A stretch of 19,899 nucleotides of DNA from an uncultured Eubacteriales bacterium. GTDB lineage: Bacteria > Bacillota > Clostridia > Oscillospirales > Oscillospiraceae. The DNA is taken from the NCBI GenBank assembly GCA_900547405.1, contig URGL01000049.1:1-19899 (forward strand). Reading direction: 5' to 3'. How positions within the stretch are numbered: the stretch's first letter is position 1; every line of letters begins with the position of its first letter. This document shows, one piece after another, positions 8,215-14,238 of this stretch. Both the position numbers and the translations under genes were made by a program. The notes below the pieces were generated by a model. That model saw nothing but the letters and a program-made list of their open reading frames with translations, did no database searches and was not told where the DNA came from.

Positions 8215-8522
8215 TCACCAAAATTACCAATAACGACCTGACTGAGGCTCTGGGCAAGGACGTGGCCGTGCTGGACTTTTCCGCCAAATGGTGCGGCCCC
8301 TGCAAGATGCTGGCCCCCGTTATGGAAGCCGTTGCTGACACCATGCAGGACCACGCCAGCTTCTACGCCATCGACGTAGACGAAAACCCGGCCCTTGCTA
8401 TGGAATACCGGGTGTCCAGCATCCCCTGCATCGTCATTTTGAAGGGCGGCAAGGAAGCTGCCCGGGACATCGGCTTCCAGCCCCAGCCGGGCTTGCAGGC
8501 CTTTGTGGAGCAGCATCTGTAA
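8211..8522 (+). CDS. trxA: Thioredoxin
   Basis: 103-aa cytoplasmic disulfide reductant with the canonical WCGPCK active site (residues 27-32) and the cis-proline loop reading SSIPCIVI, where Cys follows the proline instead of the common Thr. It starts within the trxB stop (ATGA overlap), with a purine-rich AAAGGAAG upstream, so the reductase and its substrate are made together. It ends before a strong terminator. Confidence 0.97.
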   Translation: MITKITNNDLTEALGKDVAVLDFSAKWCGPCKMLAPVMEAVADTMQDHASFYAIDVDENPALAMEYRVSSIPCIVILKGGKEAARDIGFQPQPGLQAFVEQHL

Positions 8523-8537
8523 GGATTACTAAATTTT

Positions 8538-8582
8538 GACCGGCAGAAGTGCGCAAGCGCAGCTTCTGCCGGTCTTATTTTT
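8538..8582 (+). terminator. Strong intrinsic terminator of the trx genes
   Basis: A 12-bp perfect stem (8538-8549 with 8563-8574) holds an inner GCGC-AA-GCGC extension and is followed by TTATTTTT. Confidence 0.92.
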
Positions 8583-8606
8583 CGGCTTTCTATATGATTT
8601 CCCTGC

Positions 8607-8756
8607 TCATCTCTTCAGCTCCCGCAGAGCCTCTTCTACATCGGTATAGTGCTTCACGCTTGGGTCACGGGCAATCCGTTCCGCCTCCAGCATAGCCGCC
8701 ATGGTCTCCTTATTGGGCCGATCCAGCCGGACCTCAAAAGGGAAACCGTCTGCCCG
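8607..8756 (-). pseudogene. Truncated RelB/DinJ-family antitoxin remnant
   Basis: The last ~49 codons read GFPFEVRLDRPNKETMAA, then AERIARDPSVKHYTDVEE and a short tail. This is the typical C-terminal toxin-binding half of RelB/DinJ antitoxins (GLPFEV...PNxET...A.RIAKDP..K.YTDVEEL). The N-terminal ribbon-helix-helix half is missing: upstream of about 8756 the frame runs into unrelated sequence and then the 3' end of the flavodiiron gene. There is no start codon and no RelE/YafQ toxin beside it. It is therefore a decapitated toxin-antitoxin remnant. Confidence 0.75.
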
Positions 8757-8762
8757 GAGGGA

Positions 8763-8786
8763 CTGGCTCCGGTTTTCCGGAGCCAG
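8763..8786. repeat. Perfect 10-bp inverted repeat after the flavodiiron gene
   Basis: CTGGCTCCGG (8763-8772) and CCGGAGCCAG (8777-8786) flank TTTT. It sits 8 bp beyond the flavodiiron stop codon, where a terminator is expected, but no T tract follows on either strand. The insertion or decay of the antitoxin remnant may have removed the tail. Confidence 0.6.
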
Positions 8787-8793
8787 AAAAACC

Positions 8794-10587
8794 TTACTCT
8801 CCAATGGGCTCAAAATCCACAGCGCCGTGCTTGCACAGGGGGCAGATGATGTCCTCAGGCAGCTCGTCGCCTTCGTAGATCCAGCCGCAGACCTTGCAGA
8901 CAAAGCCCTTCTTGCCCCCTACCTGAGGCTTGGGCTTCACATTCTTCTGGTAGTAGGTGTAGGTCATGGTCTCGGCGTCGGACATGACCCGGGCCTCGGT
9001 GACGGTGCAGATGAACATGCCGTGGGTATCCAGGTCCACATAGTCCTCCACCTTCAAGGACATGAAGGAATTGATGAACTTGGGCAGGAACCGCAGCCCG
9101 TTGTCGGACCGGAGGGTCTCCACCCCCTCAAACTTATCTGCCGTCCGGCCGGACTGGAAGCCGTAGCGCTGGAAGACGGAGAAGGGCGCGGTGACATCCA
9201 GGCAGTTTACGTTCAGGATGCCGGTCTTGCGAATGGTGTGGTAGGAGTAGTTCTGCTTGTTGATGGTGACGGCAATGCGGTTGGGGGTATTGGTGATCTG
9301 GCTGACGGTATTGACGATGAGGCCATTGTCCCGCTGGCCGTCATTGGTGGTGACCACGTAGAGGCCATAGCCGATGTTGAAGAGGGCCGTCAGGTCGTTC
9401 TTGTTGGCGGTGGCATCCTGCTGGGCCAGGTACTCCATGCACAGCTCCCGGGCCAGAATATCCACCTGGGCGGTGGAGGCATCGTCCAGGGCAGAGAGGA
9501 TCCGGACGGTGGTTTCCGCAAAGGTCAGGTTCTTGCACTCGGCAAGCATATTCTTCATGACCTTGGCAGCCAGGGGGGCCCAGGAGCCGTTCTCCATCAG
9601 GGCCACCGTGCGGTTGCGGAAGTTCCGCTCGGTCAGGTGGTGGATATATTCCTTCATGAAGGGGTACACGTCCGCGTTGTAGGTCGTCGTGGCCAGCACC
9701 AGCTTGTTGTAGCGGAAGGCATCCGCCACAGCCAGAGCCATATCTCCCCGGGCCAGATCGTGAACCACAACCTTGGGCGCTCCGTTGCTCCGCAGCTTGG
9801 CGGCCAGCTTTTCCACAGCGGCCTTGGTGTTGCCGTAGACGCTGGTATAGGCAATGACAATGCCCTCGTCCTCAGGGGTGTAGGAGGACCACAGGTCGTA
9901 TTTCTTCAGGTAGTGGCCCAGGTTCTCCTTGAGCACAGGACCGTGGAGGGGACAGATGGTGGCGATATCCAGCGTGGCCGCCTTTTTCAGCAGATTCTGG
10001 ACCTGGGCGCCGTATTTGCCCACAATGCCGATGTAGTAGCGCCGGGCCTCGTCGTCCCAGGGCTCCTCCACATCCAGCGCGCCGAACTTGCCGAAGCCGT
10101 CGGCGGAGAACAGGACCTTGTCCACGTTGTCATAGGTCACAATGACCTCGGGCCAATGGACCATGGGGGCGGTAACAAAGGTCAGGGTGTGCTTGCCGAG
10201 GTTCAGCGTGCTGCCCTCTCCCACAACGATCCGCCGGTCCTCATAGCAGGTACCGAAGAAGGCGCTCATCATGGTGAAGGCCTTGGCAGAGGAGACGACG
10301 GTGGCCTCCGGGAAGGTCTTCATGAAGTTGCCGATATTGGCGGCGTGGTCCGGCTCCATATGCTGCACCACCAGATAGTCCGGCTTTCGGCCCTGGAGCA
10401 CATTCTGGATGTTGTCCAGCCACTGGTGGGTGAAGTTTTTGTCCACCGTATCCATGACGGCGATCTTTTCGTCCAGGATCACATAGGAATTGTAGCTCAT
10501 GCCATTGGGCACCCGGTACTGCCCCTCGAACAGGTCCACCTGATGGTCGTTGACGCCTACATAACGGATATCGTTGGTAATAGTCAT
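8794..10587 (-). CDS. Flavodiiron protein with flavin reductase-like and rubredoxin domains
   Basis: Cytoplasmic four-electron O2 reductase and/or NO reductase that protects anaerobes. The 597 aa contain four modules. First, a metallo-beta-lactamase-like diiron domain (1-240) with ligands in HMEPDH (His76, Glu78, Asp80, His81), His144, Asp163 and His215. Second, a flavodoxin domain (about 243-385) with FMN loop TSVYGNT. Third, a flavin reductase-like domain (about 395-545). Fourth, a short rubredoxin (560-597) with CKVC (564-567) and CPLC (582-585). Standard class A enzymes have ~400 aa, so this one carries its own electron-entry modules. ATG 10587 has AGAGGAGA upstream. It is monocistronic, and two TCACAAAAT direct repeats lie in its upstream region. 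The partner donating electrons is not in the window. Confidence 0.93.
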   Translation of the reverse strand: MTITNDIRYVGVNDHQVDLFEGQYRVPNGMSYNSYVILDEKIAVMDTVDKNFTHQWLDNIQNVLQGRKPDYLVVQHMEPDHAANIGNFMKTFPEATVVSSAKAFTMMSAFFGTCYEDRRIVVGEGSTLNLGKHTLTFVTAPMVHWPEVIVTYDNVDKVLFSADGFGKFGALDVEEPWDDEARRYYIGIVGKYGAQVQNLLKKAATLDIATICPLHGPVLKENLGHYLKKYDLWSSYTPEDEGIVIAYTSVYGNTKAAVEKLAAKLRSNGAPKVVVHDLARGDMALAVADAFRYNKLVLATTTYNADVYPFMKEYIHHLTERNFRNRTVALMENGSWAPLAAKVMKNMLAECKNLTFAETTVRILSALDDASTAQVDILARELCMEYLAQQDATANKNDLTALFNIGYGLYVVTTNDGQRDNGLIVNTVSQITNTPNRIAVTINKQNYSYHTIRKTGILNVNCLDVTAPFSVFQRYGFQSGRTADKFEGVETLRSDNGLRFLPKFINSFMSLKVEDYVDLDTHGMFICTVTEARVMSDAETMTYTYYQKNVKPKPQVGGKKGFVCKVCGWIYEGDELPEDIICPLCKHGAVDFEPIGE

Positions 10588-10628
10588 AGTCGCTTCTCCT
10601 CTTGCGATTTATTCTTATTTGCATTTTA

Positions 10629-10669
10629 TCACAAAATCGGTAATTTGTATAGTGGCAATTTCACAAAAT
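10629..10669. promoter_or_regulatory. Direct repeats upstream of the flavodiiron gene
   Basis: TCACAAAAT occurs at 10629-10637 and 10661-10669, 32 bp apart (about three helical turns), in an AT-rich stretch 42-82 bp before the start codon. On the coding strand this places ATTTTGTGA beside the best -10-like box (TAAAAT). A regulator binding site is plausible, but its identity is unknown. Confidence 0.35.
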
Positions 10670-10701
10670 TTCCAGGGGATTTTCTGTGCAGATTTCGGTA
10701 G

Positions 10702-10842
10702 GGGGGAGGCAAGGAAACGCAGTTTTTCAAAAACCGGGAGGCAGCATACAAAAACGGGAGCCTGAATGTTTCGGAATTGGCAAGGGTTTGTGGGATGAGT
10801 AGGACAACGGTGTATAAGTATCTTTCGCTTTTTGATAGATAA
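10702..10842 (+). pseudogene. C-terminal helix-turn-helix remnant of a site-specific recombinase
   Basis: An open frame after a TAG at 10699 ends in LNVSELARVCGMSRTTVYKY and a short tail, closing with TAA at 10840. The pattern (V)SELA...GMSRTTVYKYL is the C-terminal HTH typical of resolvase/invertase-type serine recombinases (HTH_7-like). The catalytic domain and a start codon are missing. It marks the left edge of the AT-richer cassette (10700-14200) and suggests past mobility. A small fragment of another HTH regulator is the alternative. Confidence 0.5.
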
Positions 10843-10877
10843 AAATCAGGGTGCCGGATATGACACCCTGATTTTTT
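10841..10877. terminator. Bidirectional intrinsic terminator
   Basis: AAAAATCAGGGTG (10841-10853) pairs with CACCCTGATTTTTT (10864-10877) around a 10-nt loop, giving T tracts on both strands. It closes the surface-protein operon (minus strand) and the recombinase remnant (plus strand). Confidence 0.9.
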
Positions 10878-10904
10878 CTTTCTGTGTGCTGCCCAGGAAC
10901 CGGA

Positions 10905-11372
10905 TTAAGCCACTGCATCAAAGTCTCTGACTCCTGAAAGAAAAGCATCCATGTAGCCAAACAATTCTTCTTTTCTGTCTGTAATTTCCTGAACGGCCTT
11001 GCTATCAACGCTGTGCGTAACCGCATCCCGGAGTTTCTTGACTGTATGGACGGTTTTTCCCTTTTTGGATTTTGCACCAAAGATTTCAGTCAGCAAAGCC
11101 TTGTCGAAGTTATACCCAGCAAATTTCAGCGTAGCCTCAACCTGCCGCCCATCCACGACAAGATGCTTTTCCGGCTTTCGTCCTTTTGTCTTTTGGTATC
11201 TAACAAGAACGACCTTATAGACGGATTCACAGAGATTATACTTCCCCTTGAAATCATCCAGCAGTTTGGTTACTTCTTCATCGGAATAAATGGCTTCCAG
11301 TCACTCCAATTCTGCCTTTGCACTATCACGAAGTTTTTTCTTTTCCTCTTCGGTAATTTTCGGTTTGGACAT
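10905..11372 (-). pseudogene. HEPN-like gene interrupted by an in-frame TGA
   Basis: From the ATG at 11372 the frame encodes 155 aa but has TGA as codon 24 (11301-11303), in context AELE-stop-LEAIYSDEEV, where a single base change from TGG or CGA would restore reading. The part after the stop (about 131 codons) is intact. It is helical and charged and contains LRDAVTHS with an R-x4-H pair (Arg115, His120), reminiscent of the HEPN ribonuclease signature (inference). The start lies 6 nt after the stop codon of the sortase-substrate gene, so it was the last gene of the operon. It could be a natural knockout, a sequencing error, or be translated from an internal start. Confidence 0.6.
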
Positions 11373-11378
11373 TCTCTG

Positions 11379-11888
11379 TCATCTCTTTTCTATCCATTTT
11401 TTCTTGCGGGACAATACCAGTATGAGTGCTGTCATGGAAAGCAGTGCGGAAGCCATTGCAGGAACTACAACAGACCGGTCTCCGGTTTTGGGGTTGCTTT
11501 CGTGGTGGCTGCTGGCAGTTTTCGTAAATGTCACCGACAGGACACCATCCAGGTTCAGTTCCTCCACAGTCAGTTTTCCGTTTTTAAGACTTGACAGCAC
11601 CGACTTGCCATTGAGGCTTACCGCCGTAACCCGGTATCCCCGCCGGGGCGACAGGGTCACTGTAAAAGGCTGGTGCCGTTTGACCGCCACAGTCCCGGTG
11701 CCGGAAAGCCTCTTTTCTCCAACCGCCACAGTCCCTTTTCCTGTGATTTCCACACGCAGAGATACCTCGTCCGGGACGTTGGTAGACAGCACAGTGGTCA
11801 ATGCCAACGCCCGGACAGGCATCCAACACAGCAGAACACAGAGAAGGGACAATACGGTAAGGAGTTTCTGAATGTTCCTATATCTCAT
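11379..11888 (-). CDS. Secreted surface protein with NPKTG sortase signal
   Basis: 169 aa. It has a signal peptide (basic start, hydrophobic core about 9-22, cleavage near ALA 27-29), a ~95-residue extracellular beta-rich region, then the sorting signal NPKTG (132-136), a hydrophobic span (139-160) and a basic tail RKKKW. This is the architecture of a protein covalently anchored to peptidoglycan by a sortase; no sortase is in the window. The mature N-terminus (TTVLSTNVPDEVSLRVEITG) resembles the starts of the two secreted proteins encoded just upstream. It begins 15 nt after the preceding stop without a clear Shine-Dalgarno, so translation is probably coupled. Confidence 0.8.
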   Translation of the reverse strand: MRYRNIQKLLTVLSLLCVLLCWMPVRALALTTVLSTNVPDEVSLRVEITGKGTVAVGEKRLSGTGTVAVKRHQPFTVTLSPRRGYRVTAVSLNGKSVLSSLKNGKLTVEELNLDGVLSVTFTKTASSHHESNPKTGDRSVVVPAMASALLSMTALILVLSRKKKWIEKR

Positions 11889-11903
11889 GGGACATTCAGA
11901 TTC

Positions 11904-12446
11904 TTACTCTGCTACAACTTCAGAAGTGAAGGTAATTGTGCTCTTATACTCTCCTTGGAGTGCTTTGCCCCAAGCAGAAGATGGAATATACACCCTAACA
12001 TAATCCATTTCACAACTTTGCCCAACAAGAAGTGGATTACAGTCCCATCTCACTTTTTCAGCAACAGTACCGTCAGATTCTCCCCTAAATATCAAACTAT
12101 CTACCGATGTCGTATAGGTCTTTCCGCTCAAAACACCACAGCCTGATAACGTATACGGAATTGTGGTGGATACGTTTTCAGCGGTAAATGGTGTAAATGA
12201 AGTGGTAACCTTTACATTCTTCCCCACTGCAAAATTTTTCCCATCAGTGATTGTAATATTTCCTATTTTTGTAACTTCCTGCCCAAACGGAATTTCCTGA
12301 TCTGCCGGAATGTTCAGCACATAAGTGGCACTGGGGACACTGGTGGTCAAAGTCGTGGTATTGGGCGTTGTATTCGCGGCAAAGGCCGTGGGCACTGCTG
12401 ACATCAGCAGCACCAATGCTAAGAGAAGGGCGGAAAGTTTTTTCAT
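11904..12446 (-). CDS. Secreted beta-type surface protein (paralogue A)
   Basis: 180 aa with a clear signal peptide ending near AFA-A (residues 21-24) and no membrane anchor or sorting motif, so it is exported. It is paralogous to the next protein upstream (12494-13006). Shared blocks are an N-terminal TT...VP...Y...IPAD, a central STTIP(Y/F)T, and a C-terminal SAW.KA..G.Y..T.TFT. The C-terminal strand pattern resembles immunoglobulin-like or pilus-type beta domains. A structural or matrix role on the cell surface, together with the NPKTG protein, is inferred. Two Cys in the mature part could form a disulfide. RBS AAGGAGAA precedes the ATG at 12446. Confidence 0.78.
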   Translation of the reverse strand: MKKLSALLLALVLLMSAVPTAFAANTTPNTTTLTTSVPSATYVLNIPADQEIPFGQEVTKIGNITITDGKNFAVGKNVKVTTSFTPFTAENVSTTIPYTLSGCGVLSGKTYTTSVDSLIFRGESDGTVAEKVRWDCNPLLVGQSCEMDYVRVYIPSSAWGKALQGEYKSTITFTSEVVAE

Positions 12447-12493
12447 AGTAATAATTCTCCTTTTTTATTTCCCCGCAGGGAATGATTGACTGA

Positions 12494-13006
12494 TTATTCG
12501 GAAAATGCCAATTGTGCCGTAAAGGTTACGGTCGCCCGATAGGTGCCCGGGTTGGCCTTTTCCCATGCGCTGTCGGATATTTGCAGTTCAAAGCCAGAGG
12601 GTGTTCCTCCGTTTGCCATATGTCCGGCGGAACTGACGCTGCCATCTTCCATCCGGTCATAAATCAGGCTGGTTCCGGATGCCCACTCAGAAAGCCCGCT
12701 GTCTGTTCTTGCGTAGAATGTAAAGGGAATTGTCGTGGAAGTATTCTGACTGGAAAACGCACCGCTGTGAGATACGGAAACTGTCAGATAGGCACTTTCC
12801 GTAAAGCCGGAGGACTGGGAAATAGATGGAGCGTTCAGTGTACACCGGTCAGCCTTGTATTCCATCCGGATATCCGCCGGTATGGTCATCTGGTAGTTCG
12901 GTTCCGGAACCACAATGGAAATTGTCGTGGATTCCGCCCCAACAGACATGGGCATACAGAGCACAAGGGAAACCGCCACAAGCACAAGTGCAATTTGTTT
13001 TCGCAT
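12494..13006 (-). CDS. Secreted beta-type surface protein (paralogue B)
   Basis: 170 aa with signal peptide MRKQIALVLVAVSLVLCM and likely cleavage after VGA (about residue 24). It shares IPAD, STTIPFT and the terminal SAWEKA..GTYRATVTFT block with paralogue A and is likewise without an anchor. I chose the ATG at 13006 because GGAGGTGA lies 4-7 nt upstream; the in-frame ATG at 13021 would put that ribosome binding site inside the coding region. It starts 19 nt after the stop of the membrane-anchored protein. Unlike its neighbours in the backbone, base composition is moderate, consistent with an acquired cassette. Confidence 0.78.
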   Translation of the reverse strand: MRKQIALVLVAVSLVLCMPMSVGAESTTISIVVPEPNYQMTIPADIRMEYKADRCTLNAPSISQSSGFTESAYLTVSVSHSGAFSSQNTSTTIPFTFYARTDSGLSEWASGTSLIYDRMEDGSVSSAGHMANGGTPSGFELQISDSAWEKANPGTYRATVTFTAQLAFSE

Positions 13007-13025
13007 ACAATCACCTCCCATCCTG

Positions 13026-13523
13026 TCAGCTGACGTGAATGGTCATCTTCGTTGCGGCACCATTCAGCGAGCGCATACTGCCGTCCATGGTGTAGCAATC
13101 AAATTTCAGAAGGGAATTGGGGTAAACCCCTGCCGCAAGTGGTTCGTTCAGTGTGATTGACTCTGAAATTTCTCCCGGCTTGACCAGTTCCGACTGCCAC
13201 AGGGTCGTGCCATCCGCAAGCATCAACGTGATTTGAAAATAGCAGGTATTCTGGGCTGGGTTCGGGAAGCCGATCTCCTGTTCTTTACAGTCCGCTTTCA
13301 GATTAATTCCTTCATAGCCGGGAATGGCAATGGAATCCGGCTTTTTCTCCACCGGGCCGGACTGCTGTATCTCTTCCCCATTTGGCAATTTCGCCTGCCG
13401 TTTTTGCGGGCGGTTGACTGTCAGAACCAAAATGGCCGCCAGCAGCACAACCGCCACGGTCAGCAGAATAATCACCGGTTTTTGGTTCTTCTGAGACTCC
13501 GCCTGGTACTTTCCTTTCTTCAT
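13026..13523 (-). CDS. Membrane-anchored extracellular protein, first gene of surface operon
   Basis: 165 aa with a short basic cytoplasmic N-terminus, one hydrophobic span (about 16-36), a Lys/Pro/Gln linker, and an extracellular beta domain (about 65-165) with two Cys. The domain contains IPGYEGINLKAD, PAQNTCYFQITLMLADGTTL and a final LLKFDCYT..., a pattern I have seen in small Clostridia envelope proteins of unknown role. The ATG at 13523 follows GAGG by 5 nt; a GTG two codons earlier overlaps that ribosome binding site and is less likely. It is the first gene behind the perfect promoter at 13571-13599. It may act as assembly or anchoring factor for the two secreted paralogues (inference). 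Confidence 0.75.
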   Translation of the reverse strand: MKKGKYQAESQKNQKPVIILLTVAVVLLAAILVLTVNRPQKRQAKLPNGEEIQQSGPVEKKPDSIAIPGYEGINLKADCKEQEIGFPNPAQNTCYFQITLMLADGTTLWQSELVKPGEISESITLNEPLAAGVYPNSLLKFDCYTMDGSMRSLNGAATKMTIHVS

Positions 13524-13549
13524 AGACACCTCGTATTTCGTCCGTTGAA

Positions 13550-13569
13550 ATAGGAACTTTTCTTCCTAT
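13550..13569. promoter_or_regulatory. Operator-like palindrome at the surface operon start site
   Basis: ATAGGAA (13550-13556), 6-nt spacer, TTCCTAT (13563-13569): a perfect 7-bp inverted repeat lying right at the expected transcription start of the minus-strand operon. Its core GGAA-N6-TTCC recurs at 13608-13621, so both are likely sites of the divergent XRE regulator. Confidence 0.6.
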
Positions 13570-13570
13570 G

Positions 13571-13599
13571 ATTATACTATTGCAGTTCCTGTTTGTCAA
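13571..13599 (-). promoter_or_regulatory. Perfect consensus sigma-A promoter of the surface operon
   Basis: TTGACA (13594-13599), 17-bp spacer, TATAAT (13571-13576) on the minus strand, matching consensus at every position. A promoter this strong normally needs a repressor, consistent with the palindromes on either side. Confidence 0.9.
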
Positions 13600-13607
13600 T
13601 CGAAAAC

Positions 13608-13621
13608 GGAATTATAATTCC
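13608..13621. promoter_or_regulatory. Second operator-like palindrome over the XRE gene -10 region
   Basis: GGAATTATAATTCC is a perfect 14-bp palindrome with the same GGAA-N6-TTCC core as 13553-13566, centred 55 bp away. It contains TATAAT (13613-13618), a possible -10 box for the plus-strand regulator, although no good -35 was found. Binding here would give autoregulation. Confidence 0.55.
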
Positions 13622-13648
13622 TCTATATGAATATATGGAGGAAGAAAA

Positions 13649-13978
13649 ATGCTGATTTTTGACTTGCGAACAATCGGAAACAAGCTGCTCACCATTCGTA
13701 AGCGAATGGGCATGACACAGGCTGAGGTTGCGGAAGCCGCCGGGCTATCTGACCGCACATACGCAGACATTGAGCGTGGAAGCGTCAATATGCGGACGGA
13801 AACCATTCTGCGTATTTGCAGCGTCCTCCACATCACCCCCGATGAAATCCTGACCGAAGAAAGTACATCCCTGGCTGCAAAACAGGCCGAGCTAATCGAA
13901 CGGCTGACTACCTGTAATCCAAAAGATAAGGAAACTGCCCTACAGCTTCTTTCCGTTTATCTGAAATCACTGGATTGA
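13649..13978 (+). CDS. XRE-family HTH transcriptional regulator
   Basis: 109-aa DNA-binding protein, a probable repressor. The helix-turn-helix spans about residues 8-62, with LLTIRKRMGMTQAEVAEAAG followed by SDRTYADIERG, the typical Cro/C1 pattern. The C-terminal ~45 residues (TSLAAKQAELIERL...KETALQLLSVYLKSL) are helical and probably dimerise. GGAGGA (13637-13642) lies 6 nt before the ATG. It is divergent from the surface-protein operon, sharing a 125-bp intergenic region with two GGAA-N6-TTCC palindromes, so it most likely controls both itself and the operon. A 29-codon open frame follows 29 bp downstream. Confidence 0.9.
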   Translation: MLIFDLRTIGNKLLTIRKRMGMTQAEVAEAAGLSDRTYADIERGSVNMRTETILRICSVLHITPDEILTEESTSLAAKQAELIERLTTCNPKDKETALQLLSVYLKSLD

Positions 13979-14007
13979 AAATCCACTTTAGATAGGAGGT
14001 CTTTTCC

Positions 14008-14097
14008 TTGGCAAACCACGGAAAAGACTACATTGCTATCCGCCTCCTCCTTCTAAACCAATACCCGGAAGCCAACGCAGGCCGTGATGCATTGTAA
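14008..14097 (+). CDS. Possible 29-aa small protein or truncated gene start
   Basis: A strong ribosome binding site (AGGAGGT, 13994-14000) lies 7 nt before a TTG at 14008 that opens 29 codons (MANHGKDYIAIRLLLLNQYP then EANAGRDAL). It follows the XRE gene by 29 bp on the same strand, so it would be cotranscribed. I do not recognise it. It may be a genuine small protein or the surviving 5' end of a longer deleted gene. Confidence 0.35.
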   Translation: MANHGKDYIAIRLLLLNQYPEANAGRDAL

Positions 14098-14152
14098 AAG
14101 GCTCTGTCCCACGATGCAGGATGTACCGACTTTTATCAAAAACACCCCTAAA

Positions 14153-14206
14153 ACGCAAAAACAGGAAGCACATCCTAACCGTTTTCACGGAAAGGACGTG
14201 CTTCCT
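14153..14206 (-). terminator. Terminator of the NifU-like/GGGtGRT operon
   Basis: AGGAAGCAC (14163-14171) pairs with GTGCTTCCT (14198-14206) in a long interrupted hairpin with inner pairs TCCT/AGGA and CCG/CGG. On the minus strand the stem is followed by GTTTTTGCGTTTT. It closes the minus-strand operon ending at 14239. Confidence 0.75.
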
Positions 14207-14238
14207 TGCTAATTATTTACGAAAACCAGGATTTTCCC

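Noticed and set aside
8701..10701. 666-aa plus-strand open frame opposite the flavodiiron gene
   Set aside because: Antisense shadow rich in Gly/Val/His/Leu; the minus strand encodes all flavodiiron ligands.
11301..11303. Selenocysteine or recoded TGA in the HEPN-like gene
   Set aside because: Other genes here end in TGA, no SECIS-like hairpin was evident after it, and the context is not a redox motif; a nonsense change is simpler.
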